Shown: positions 7,360-13,708 of the stretch, in pieces
Position numbering within the stretch: the first letter of the stretch is position 1
Layout: every line of letters begins with the position of its first letter
NCBI GenBank assembly: GCA_937995835.1
Contig: CALKIV010000067.1
Span: forward strand, 1-31,973
Origin: an uncultured Dysgonomonas sp.
Lineage (GTDB): Bacteria; Bacteroidota; Bacteroidia; Bacteroidales; Dysgonomonadaceae
Direction: 5' to 3'
Length of the DNA stretch: 31,973 bases
The notes under the pieces: model-generated
Database searches by the model: none
Told to the model about the DNA's origin: nothing
What the model saw: the letters and a program-made list of their open reading frames with translations, nothing else
Position numbers and translations under genes: made by a program

Positions 7360-8055
7360 TTTTTTGTTTTAATTCCCAACTCATTTTTGCCCGTCTCCAG
7401 CAACGCGTCCAGTGTTCATCAGTCTGTACATGTCCTTTCCGTACATATTTAAACACATTTTTAGCAAAATCAGCCACTGGATATTCTTCCATGTTTCGGC
7501 TCACCACTCCCTCTCGGGTGCAGTCTTGTCCACTTTTGGCATCTCTTGCACCAAATGCACTATCTTGCTGTGCCATAGTTATTACCGATTCTTTCAGTAG
7601 CTCAGCAGATAGCTCTGCCACACAGTCAGTCTTTAATAGTGGAACAGTTGGTAAGTCAAATAGTTTTGCATAGAACTGTACTTCTTCCCATGACAGCCAC
7701 ATATCATGCAAACGTACGGCAAAAACAAAAAAGTATTCTTCAATTCGTTTATATTCAATGGAATGTACTGCGAATAAATTTTCGCCAAAAAATTCCAGAT
7801 CGCCCAAATCTCTCTTCATAAGCCCCACCGTTGGCGTAGCTGAGCAGTCCACGGCGAAGTGGTAGGTGTGGCATGCGAACGAGCAAAGACACCATTAGCA
7901 CTCAGGCAATTGTTCTCCCCATCGAGTTTCTCGGTATGCACTAGATGTGTAAATTTAGAAATGTCATCCCAAAAAGTATAGTTGATTCGGTCGTCACTCG
8001 TCGTCCCTGGAGAAAAAGGGTAATGATAGGTGCGACCATATTTTGTTGAAATCAT
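7331..8055 (-). pseudogene. ATP-dependent RNA ligase, interrupted by a single-base frameshift
   Basis: All nucleotidyltransferase motifs of an Rnl-type RNA ligase are present but in two frames. The first 79 codons (start ATG 8053-8055) include motif I EK43-LDGEN and FARSHATPT. They end at TGA 7816-7818, just after a run of four G (plus strand 7823-7826). The next frame continues without loss from KRDLGDLEFFGENLFAVHSIEY (motif III) through VFAVRLHDMW (IIIa), REGVV (IV) and FKYVRKGHV (V), to stop at 7331-7333. Adding one base to the G run would give a continuous enzyme of about 241 residues. The downstream frame has its own ATG (7817-7819) overlapping the TGA, so a split protein by reinitiation is conceivable. 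Sequencing error, recent mutation and a two-part enzyme all remain open. It sits in an operon with HD-Pnk. Confidence 0.85.
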
Positions 8056-8070
8056 AATGTAATATTTTTT

Positions 8071-8142
8071 GTTATATGATATAAAAATCAATCTGAACAT
8101 ACTCTAAGTGAGTAGGCCAGACTTATAAATTGATTATATAAC
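8071..8142 (-). promoter_or_regulatory. nested hairpin in the leader of the RNA-repair operon
   Basis: Four nested pairings span these 72 bases: 8071-8077 with 8136-8142 (7 bp), 8086-8091 with 8130-8135 (6 bp), 8092-8095 with 8118-8121 (4 bp) and 8100-8104 with 8110-8114 (5 bp, 5-base loop). The structure ends 16 bases before the ligase ATG and lies downstream of the predicted promoter, so it would be in the 5' untranslated RNA. An 8-base bulge lies on each side. It may be a regulatory leader. Its sequence does not fit a tRNA. Confidence 0.5.
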
Positions 8143-8201
8143 AGAACATTACATGACTGTAGCTTATTGCAGGATTGTGTTATTTGATTTGCAGTAAAGC
8201 A

Positions 8202-8234
8202 CAAAAGTATAAAAAGAATAAGAATAAAACCAAA
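8202..8234 (-). promoter_or_regulatory. promoter of the RNA ligase / HD-Pnk operon
   Basis: On the minus strand TTTG (8234-8231) is followed after 21 bases by TACTTTTG (8209-8202), matching the Bacteroidetes -33/-7 pattern. Transcription would start near 8195, giving a leader of about 140 bases that contains the nested hairpin. The remaining 8235-8430 interval before the divergent flavodoxin gene shows only a TAGTTTTG (8375-8382), which may be the flavodoxin -7 box. Confidence 0.6.
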
Positions 8235-8374
8235 TGTAACTTGAAAAAATAAGAAGATGGTCGATTAAGGCATCACCTCTGAAGGTCGCTTGTAACAGCT
8301 TAGGAAGAAAAAATTCATCATTTTTCATTAGTTGCGGAATGCTAAATACTGATATGTGGGGATTGCAAAAGGGC

Positions 8375-8382
8375 TAGTTTTG
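8375..8382 (+). promoter_or_regulatory. putative -7 promoter element of the first flavodoxin gene
   Basis: TAGTTTTG matches TAnnTTTG and lies 48 bp before the flavodoxin ATG. No convincing -33 TTTG lies at the right distance upstream, so expression may depend on an activator or on an extended element. Confidence 0.4.
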
Positions 8383-8430
8383 CTGTTAATTTGTTATATC
8401 ACTTAATTATCAAAAAAAACGAATAACGAT

Positions 8431-8937
8431 ATGAAAAAGGTTGGAATATTTTACGGAAGCGATACAGGTTCTACGGAAGAAATCGCAAAAGTGTTGGGCA
8501 AAAAGTTGAATGCTTCTTCAGATGTTTTTGATGTCTCTAGGGCAGATACAGCACAGTTGGGTAACTATGATGTGTTGTTTCTAGGTAGTTCTACACAGGG
8601 CTATGGTGACTTGCAAGATGATTGGGATTCATTTATCGATAAGTTGAAAAAAGCTGATCTGAATGGCAAAAAAGTGGCGGTTTTTGGCTTGGGAGATTCC
8701 AGCACTTATTCTGATACTTTCTGCGACGCTATTGGCGTGATAGCAAAGGCAGCCAAGGAGGCGGGAGCTACCTTGATTGGAGATAAGGTAGATTCAGCAG
8801 GTTATAGCTTCGACGATTCTGCTGCCCTTGTAGATGGAAGCTTCTGTGGCTTGCCAATAGATGAAGATAATGAGTCGGAACAGACCGAGGATAGGTTGAA
8901 TGGTTGGTTGTCAGGTCTTAAAGGTGACTTGGAATAA
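8431..8937 (+). CDS. fldA: flavodoxin (long-chain type), copy 1
   Basis: This is a 168-residue cytoplasmic electron carrier that binds FMN. The phosphate-binding loop GSDTGSTEE (residues 9-17) follows the first strand KVGIFY. The isoalloxazine loops are visible at SSTQGYGDLQDDWD (about 52-65) and FGLGDSSTYSDTFCDA (about 86-101). The extra segment at the C-terminal side (VDSAGYSFDDSAALVDGSFCGLPID) marks the long-chain class. In anaerobic Bacteroidetes flavodoxin substitutes for ferredoxin, often under iron limitation. The gene is followed after 27 bp by the DUF2023 gene, probably in the same transcript. A close paralogue lies at 9568. Confidence 0.95.
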   Translation: MKKVGIFYGSDTGSTEEIAKVLGKKLNASSDVFDVSRADTAQLGNYDVLFLGSSTQGYGDLQDDWDSFIDKLKKADLNGKKVAVFGLGDSSTYSDTFCDAIGVIAKAAKEAGATLIGDKVDSAGYSFDDSAALVDGSFCGLPIDEDNESEQTEDRLNGWLSGLKGDLE

Positions 8938-8964
8938 TAATAGAATCTCGAAAACAGAAGTAGT

Positions 8965-9321
8965 ATGAATGTCTTTGCACACCAACTCTATGAATGCAAA
9001 AAGGGAGTTAGAAGCATGGCTTTAGCCACTTTGCAACCGAAAGATTTACACTTAGCAGAGAGGAAGATTATCTCTGCTAAGATGGCTTACCATATTCATA
9101 TGGTGAGCGATAGCAAGGTGAATGTTTTCTTTGGCAAAGAGGAGTGCATCAACGTGATCAAGAGGATGTGCAATAAGCCACTATATATGTTGTCGATTGA
9201 AGAAGATTTTATACTTGGGGCAATGCTAGGTTATAGTATTTGCGAACAATGCAATAGATATTGTTCAAGGAAACAACGTCAAGGTAATATGCCCAATGTA
9301 GTGGGTGTGGATAAGGCGTGA
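8965..9321 (+). CDS. DUF2023-family protein linked to flavodoxin
   Basis: This encodes a 118-residue soluble protein that I recognise as a DUF2023 (PF09633) member. It opens MNVFAHQLYECKKGVRSMALATL, carries a central VNVFFGKEECINVIKRM, and has the conserved EEDFILGAMLGYSICEQCNRY near residues 77-97. The last part is cysteine-containing (CEQCNRYC) and basic. No catalytic function is established for the family. It lies 27 bp after flavodoxin copy 1 and before copy 2, and its family is known to sit next to flavodoxin genes. That makes a role tied to flavodoxin use or regulation likely, though unproven. Confidence 0.85.
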   Translation: MNVFAHQLYECKKGVRSMALATLQPKDLHLAERKIISAKMAYHIHMVSDSKVNVFFGKEECINVIKRMCNKPLYMLSIEEDFILGAMLGYSICEQCNRYCSRKQRQGNMPNVVGVDKA

Positions 9322-9452
9322 TGAGGTTGTTGTTTCTTGTAATTGGTTGTTTGTTACCTATTTGAGTTGTGTTGTGATTGATTTGTTCTTTATAGTATTT
9401 GTCTATGATGTGATATCGGATATCGCTAATAGTTATTAGTGTTTTGGGTGTA

Positions 9453-9472
9453 AATCACTATTTGTAGTGATT
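9453..9472 (+). terminator. 8-bp inverted repeat with T-rich tail, possible terminator or operator
   Basis: AATCACTA (9453-9460) pairs perfectly with TAGTGATT (9465-9472) around a TTTG loop. A T-rich stretch (CTCTTTTGTTTTCTTG) follows after a few bases. It lies between the DUF2023 gene and flavodoxin copy 2, so it could end the first transcript. It could instead be a regulator-binding palindrome for copy 2, whose ATG is 95 bp downstream. Confidence 0.45.
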
Positions 9473-9567
9473 GTCTACTCTTTTGTTTTCTTGTTTATTT
9501 GTAATAAAGGTTATCGTAAAAGATATAGATAATCTCTATGATTTATTTATGAAAATAAAGATAAGGT

Positions 9568-10077
9568 ATGAAAAAAGTTGGAATATTTTACGGAACATCA
9601 ACAGGCAACACTGAAAGCATAGCCAAGCAAATTGCGAAAAAAATCAACATACAAGCTTCTGATATTTTCGAAGCTACCAGAAACAATGCAGATAAGTTGA
9701 AAGACTATGATGTATTGCTGTTTGGAACTTCGACACAAGGGTCTGGAGACTTGCAAGACGACTGGGAAACATTCGTGTCAGATGTTGAGAAGGTTGGGCT
9801 TTCAGGTAAGAAGGTAGCAGTGTTTGGATTGGGCGATTCTGCCTCATTCTCAGATACTTTCTGTAATGCAATGGGCTTGGTAGCCGAGGCTGCCAAAAAA
9901 GCCGGAGCAACGCTTGTGGGTAATAAAGTGTCTACTGAGGGATACACCTTCGACGAGTCTGATTCGGTAGTAGATGGATTTTTCTGTGGCTTGGCCTTGG
10001 ACGAAGACAACGAGCCTGATCAAACTGAAGAACGAGTGGACAACTGGTTGGCTGAGCTAAAACCAGAGTTCAACTAA
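9568..10077 (+). CDS. fldA: flavodoxin (long-chain type), copy 2
   Basis: This 169-residue flavodoxin is plainly homologous to copy 1 over the whole length. The FMN phosphate loop is GTSTGNTES (residues 9-17), with STQGSGDLQDDWE and FGLGDSASFSDTFCNA as the flavin-contacting loops and the long-chain insert ending in FCGLALDEDNEPDQTEERVDNWL. It differs from copy 1 at the phosphate loop (TSTGN instead of SDTGS) and in the tail. It is separated from the DUF2023 gene by 246 bp containing a palindrome, so it probably has its own promoter. The pair looks like a local duplication followed by divergence. Confidence 0.95.
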   Translation: MKKVGIFYGTSTGNTESIAKQIAKKINIQASDIFEATRNNADKLKDYDVLLFGTSTQGSGDLQDDWETFVSDVEKVGLSGKKVAVFGLGDSASFSDTFCNAMGLVAEAAKKAGATLVGNKVSTEGYTFDESDSVVDGFFCGLALDEDNEPDQTEERVDNWLAELKPEFN

Positions 10078-10288
10078 AAGAAAAATCAAAGAAGTTCGCA
10101 ATAATTTTTTCGATATTCTCTCTGATAAATAGTCTAGCGAGATTTGTTTTGATGAGGTGGCTATCAAAGAATTTGAGCTTTTCTGACATTGGCATTCGTC
10201 TCTCTATTTCGTCTATGTTATTCTAGATCTGGGCGAAGCGAATCTCTTCTAGAACAGGGTTCGTCTGTAGTGAGAAGGATACCAATGA
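10078..10288. other. non-coding gap after flavodoxin copy 2
   Basis: No supportable gene is present. TTCTAGA occurs twice (near 10222 and 10247), but no longer repeat or promoter is convincing. The next recognisable element is the terminator that follows. Confidence 0.4.
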
Positions 10289-10330
10289 AAAAAAGACCTG
10301 TAATATATTTATATTACAGGTTTTTTCTTT
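10289..10330. terminator. rho-independent terminator after the flavodoxin region
   Basis: ACCTGTAATA (10296-10305) pairs perfectly with TATTACAGGT (10312-10321) around TATTTA. The stem is preceded by an A-tract and followed by TTTTTTCTTTTT on the plus strand. It can work in both directions: for flavodoxin copy 2 and for the convergent pab operon with its small membrane protein gene. Confidence 0.85.
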
Positions 10331-10388
10331 TTATTTAAAACTGTGATTTACTGCTGATCTTTGCTGACCGGAGTGGCATGCAGGGTTG

Positions 10389-10643
10389 TCAATCAAAGCC
10401 ATGCCTCTCTTTGAAAAGGAGGTATTTGCTTCGTTGCATCAATAGTGCTAACAGCAAGCCTATGATGGATGATGTGATAATTAATAATAGGATTGTTGGG
10501 GTGTTTATCTCAACTTTTAATAGCCAGAGTATGCCATAAGCAATAGCTCCTATAACGCCAGAAAACCCAATAAAAGCGAGAGTTCCAGTTATAGCTAATG
10601 AGATGAAGATCAGAGTTTTTGTTTTTCTATCTAACTTTTTCAT
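10389..10643 (-). CDS. small membrane protein, downstream gene of the pab operon
   Basis: This encodes an 84-residue protein starting MKKLDRKTKTLIF. Two long hydrophobic segments span about residues 10-42 and 48-68, with a basic stretch (QRSKYLLFKERHGFD) at the C terminus, so it is probably an inner-membrane hairpin protein. An upstream in-frame ATG at 10707-10709 would add 22 polar residues and overlap the pabC end by 19 bp. The shorter form is preferred because its charged N terminus directly precedes the first helix. I recognise no family. The position suggests co-transcription with pabBC but does not imply a folate role. Confidence 0.65.
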   Translation of the reverse strand: MKKLDRKTKTLIFISLAITGTLAFIGFSGVIGAIAYGILWLLKVEINTPTILLLIITSSIIGLLLALLMQRSKYLLFKERHGFD

Positions 10644-10690
10644 TGCAAAGCTTTTGGTAAATGTAGGAAAATTACCCAATCTACTAAACT

Positions 10691-11287
10691 TTATCTTGCA
10701 GCTGGACATGTGACGACCACATCGCCTAACTCGAGCATTGCATTTATTAAATGGATACGTTGGAATCGCGAAAGATCGGATTTGGTGATCGATATTTCTT
10801 GTATGATTCCCTTGGCGAGCAAGTCTTGGCGTTTCACTCCATTCAACAGATAGGTGCTTGGGGTAAAGAAGCCTTCGTCGTTCTCAAACACCAAATTAGC
10901 ATACGAGCAATCGGTGACAAAACCATTCTTTATAATAATGATCTCTTCTTCTGGATTTCCTATCTTGCTGATGCCTTCCGTCAACTGACTGCGATCTAGG
11001 TATTTGAATGTGTAGTCAATCGTGTTCTTTTCCAAAATGGTGAGCTTCTTAATACTGCGTTTGCAGTATGGTGCGATTTCTATTTGCTCGATGTGGTCTG
11101 AGTATACAATTCTACATTTTGAAATTGTATCAGGAAGAGGTTGAAGTTTGTTAAGAGCATCGCTAAGCGAAAAATATTCAGAGCCTTTATAGAAATGGTC
11201 AAGCGTTTGGTCTACACGCTTTTGATGCAGATCAAGAAGGTGCGCAATACCATTTTCTATTTTTATGCTTTCTATAAATTTTGTCAT
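10691..11287 (-). CDS. pabC: aminodeoxychorismate lyase-like class IV aminotransferase (PabC-like)
   Basis: This 198-residue protein belongs to the fold-type IV PLP enzymes. Aminodeoxychorismate lyase converts 4-amino-4-deoxychorismate to p-aminobenzoate and pyruvate for folate synthesis. The likely PLP lysine lies in the TFKYLDR segment at about residue 94, and the family's second signature appears at IIIKNGFVTDCSYANLVFEN. The protein is shorter than typical PabC (about 270 residues), as is common for the PabC-like partner beside PabB in Bacteroidetes. Its ATG overlaps the pabB stop codon as ATGA, so translation is coupled. Confidence in the reaction comes largely from this neighbour. Confidence 0.88.
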   Translation of the reverse strand: MTKFIESIKIENGIAHLLDLHQKRVDQTLDHFYKGSEYFSLSDALNKLQPLPDTISKCRIVYSDHIEQIEIAPYCKRSIKKLTILEKNTIDYTFKYLDRSQLTEGISKIGNPEEEIIIIKNGFVTDCSYANLVFENDEGFFTPSTYLLNGVKRQDLLAKGIIQEISITKSDLSRFQRIHLINAMLELGDVVVTCPAAR

Positions 11288-12261
11288 ACCTGTAAATATA
11301 CTTTATTCAAAACTTCGTCGTACTCTTTATCGCAAATGCTGGCTTGAGTAATACCTCCACCACTTCTGAAAAAGAGTTGATCGCCTTGTTGCTCAATGAA
11401 ACGAATTAATACTCCGGTGTCGAGGGTGGAGCCGTCGAAGTAGCCCATCACACCTGTGTAGTAGCCTCTACTGATTGGTTCAGCTTCTTGTATCACTGAT
11501 AACGCACGCGCTTTATCGGGTGCACCCATAATCGAGCTTGCAGGCAATAGTGCTGCAACTATATCGCCAAGCCGATATCTATAATCATCCTGTAGCTTGC
11601 CACAGACTTCGGAGCTGACCTGAAGAATGTTTCGCCCTTTGACAGCGATATCGTCTATATATCTAAATCGGGTGATCTGTACATCGGATGCCACTTCTGC
11701 AATCTCACGTTTCACCATCTCGATAACGGCAGTGTGTTCCTCTATTTCTTTCGGATCGTTCAATATCACGTTTTTGGCGTCGGGCACTGATGCGTCAATC
11801 GTACCTTTCATGGGATTGGTAGAAAGAACTCCATCGTGAATCAAGATATGTCTTTCAGGTGAAAAACACACAAATCGCTCCGGAACATAGATCTGGTATA
11901 GTGATTTGCTCATCATAAATATCTCACGTAGTGAAAGATTACACTGCAACGGGGTTTGTACGGTGAGGTTTATTACATCAGTGGTGTTGGACGCCATTTG
12001 TTTGATGGCAGTCGAAAACATTTGTGCATACGTTTCGCGGGAAATGGGTTGTGGTGAAAAGCTGAACGGCTGATCTAGCATCTGATCTTTGGGTTTATTC
12101 CCTACTCCTCTTATTTGAAATAATATTTCATTTTGTTCTAAGGGGTTTTCTACAAAAAGGAACTCGCTTAGTTCAAAATTTGCCGCAAATAAGAATGGTT
12201 TTGATTGCGATGCCGATCGGTTCAGTTGTTCTTTGAAGTCACTGATGGTGTGGAATATCAT
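11284..12261 (-). CDS. pabB: aminodeoxychorismate synthase component I (PabB)
   Basis: This 325-residue chorismate-binding enzyme makes 4-amino-4-deoxychorismate from chorismate and ammonia, normally with a glutaminase partner (PabA), which is not in this window. Visible signatures are FSPERH, NPMKGTIDAS, a long helix ending VKREIAEVAS, LPASSIMGAPDKARA and EAEPISRGYYTGVMGYF, with the C-terminal FRSGGGIT. These build the chorismate pocket in the TrpE/PabB family. The N-terminal part is short, as in compact Bacteroidetes PabB proteins. The ATG at 12259-12261 is chosen because the upstream in-frame extension to 12414 has no family resemblance. It is the first gene of the pab operon. Confidence 0.93.
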   Translation of the reverse strand: MIFHTISDFKEQLNRSASQSKPFLFAANFELSEFLFVENPLEQNEILFQIRGVGNKPKDQMLDQPFSFSPQPISRETYAQMFSTAIKQMASNTTDVINLTVQTPLQCNLSLREIFMMSKSLYQIYVPERFVCFSPERHILIHDGVLSTNPMKGTIDASVPDAKNVILNDPKEIEEHTAVIEMVKREIAEVASDVQITRFRYIDDIAVKGRNILQVSSEVCGKLQDDYRYRLGDIVAALLPASSIMGAPDKARALSVIQEAEPISRGYYTGVMGYFDGSTLDTGVLIRFIEQQGDQLFFRSGGGITQASICDKEYDEVLNKVYLQV

Positions 12262-12601
12262 GTTTAAAACATCTATAAGTTGTACTGATATGAGATTGTA
12301 AATATAATAAAAATGTAGAGACATCTGATACACTTGAATCTTCTCTATGCTTGGTAATAGAAATTTATTTGCTTGTGTTGGCTTAGTATTCAGTCTAAAA
12401 TCAGCTAAATACAATGTTGGTTTTCATGTATATTATACTTTATAATGATGATGTGTTATTATAGGTTAAAACGAAGGGGGTGGTTAAACTTTTATCATTT
12501 TAGAGTGTTTGTGTGTCGGTTGAAAGGCTTCATGGTAGAAGTCATTTTTATAATTTAAAATCTAGGGCTATTATGGATTTAATGGCCTTCTTATTGAAAA
12601 A

Positions 12602-13645
12602 ATGCGTTTTTATTTTTTTCTGATCTCTTTCATGGCAGTGTCTATGGCACTACATGCGCAAGTAACAATGGGTTCTTTTATCGCACCTCCTGAGGGAGCT
12701 CTTCTCAATCTTCAAGAATATGGACCTTGTTCCCAAAACACGACCTCTACTAAAGGTCTACTTTTGCCACGGGTAGGGTTAACGTCTCTTAGTTCTTTAG
12801 AAGATATAGAGGGAGTAAATAGCAATACTCCAAAGCGGTATTCAGGACTTATGGTATACAATGTTAATAACTTCAACAACGACTGCTTGAAATTACCTAT
12901 TGGCTTGTATGTTTGGAGTGGCAGTAGTTGGGAGAATGTGGAAGGTAAGGAGACAAGTGAAATGCCCGGGTCTTATACGGAAGATGTTTTCGTTTTAAAA
13001 AGAATTATGGCAGAAAATAAAAATGCTAGGTTGGGATGGTTGTTTGATGAAAGTGATCCGGCTAATCCAAAGTATATTGAAGGAAGTGGAACCGGTGTTT
13101 ATTTTACTCAAAACTCGTGTGGTCAGTTAAGACTTACCAAATTAGAGATAGCTAATCAAGCATCGTTGCTAACCTTAGATGTGTCGGGTGCCACGGCATT
13201 GGAGGAACTGGAATGTTATAGAAACTCTTCTCTGGCATCGTTGAAAATTTCTAATAATCCAGAATTGAGCGTGTTGCGATGTAGAGAAAATTCGGCTTTG
13301 CAGTCTTTGAGTCTAAAGGATGCGAGTAGCTTGGAGATAGCATCTTGTTATAATAATCCTGCACTGAGGTCGCTGGATGCTTCGCATTTGAAGATGCTGA
13401 CTCAGTTGAGATGTTATAACAACCCTTCTTTAGTTCAATTGAATATTCAGGGAGCTGACAACTTATCTTATTTGGATTGTTGGAGTACTTCTATCGTTCA
13501 TTTAGATGTTTCGGATGCAACTTGTTTGACCTTTTTACGTTGTGACACAAAGACCTTAGACAATATTCAGGTTATTATTGATGAGTCTCAAAAGAATATC
13601 GAACTGATTCCTGATAAAGGATCGAATATATATAATTGGATATAG
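12602..13645 (+). CDS. secreted leucine-rich-repeat protein
   Basis: This encodes a 347-residue exported protein. The signal peptide ends near LHA/QVTMGS (residue 19). Residues about 20-125 form the same module as the FISUMP protein (VTMGS, PEGALLNLQ, GLLLPRVGLTSL, YSGLMVYNV, GLYVWSGSSWENV). From about residue 175 a run of leucine-rich repeats of roughly 21-23 residues follows, with a pattern like L-x-x-L-D-V-S-x-x-x-x-L-x-x-L-x-C-Y-x-N. Cysteine recurs at the same position in successive repeats. Such repeats usually make a curved binding surface, so an adhesin or protein-binding role is plausible but not shown. It ends at a hairpin that overlaps its stop codon. Confidence 0.82.
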   Translation: MRFYFFLISFMAVSMALHAQVTMGSFIAPPEGALLNLQEYGPCSQNTTSTKGLLLPRVGLTSLSSLEDIEGVNSNTPKRYSGLMVYNVNNFNNDCLKLPIGLYVWSGSSWENVEGKETSEMPGSYTEDVFVLKRIMAENKNARLGWLFDESDPANPKYIEGSGTGVYFTQNSCGQLRLTKLEIANQASLLTLDVSGATALEELECYRNSSLASLKISNNPELSVLRCRENSALQSLSLKDASSLEIASCYNNPALRSLDASHLKMLTQLRCYNNPSLVQLNIQGADNLSYLDCWSTSIVHLDVSDATCLTFLRCDTKTLDNIQVIIDESQKNIELIPDKGSNIYNWI

Positions 13646-13666
13646 TATTGAATACTATATCCAATT
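13634..13666. terminator. terminator overlapping the stop codon of the LRR gene
   Basis: A perfect 14-bp inverted repeat (13634-13647 with 13653-13666) and a 5-base loop include the last sense codons and the TAG stop of the LRR gene (13643-13645). A short T-rich run follows. It lies between convergent genes and may serve both, since the A2M gene ends at 13709. Confidence 0.7.
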
Positions 13667-13708
13667 TGCTTTGTATTTCAGAGAACTAGCAAGCTGTTTT
13701 TCTTTCTG

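Noticed and set aside
7823..7826. Programmed -1 ribosomal frameshifting or phase variation at the ligase G run.
   Set aside because: A run of four G is too short for usual slipped-strand variation, and no X-XXY-YYZ slippery heptamer is in the right register. Mutation, sequencing error or reinitiation is more likely.
8071..8142. A 72-base structure with a 7-bp closing stem, resembling a tRNA in size.
   Set aside because: There is no D-arm or T-arm with the conserved bases, no TTCRA-type T loop, and the central loop has only five bases without U33. It is a nested hairpin, not a cloverleaf.
12262..12414. An N-terminal extension of PabB by 51 residues.
   Set aside because: The extension has no similarity to the PabB family, and the ATG at 12259-12261 gives the expected compact protein.
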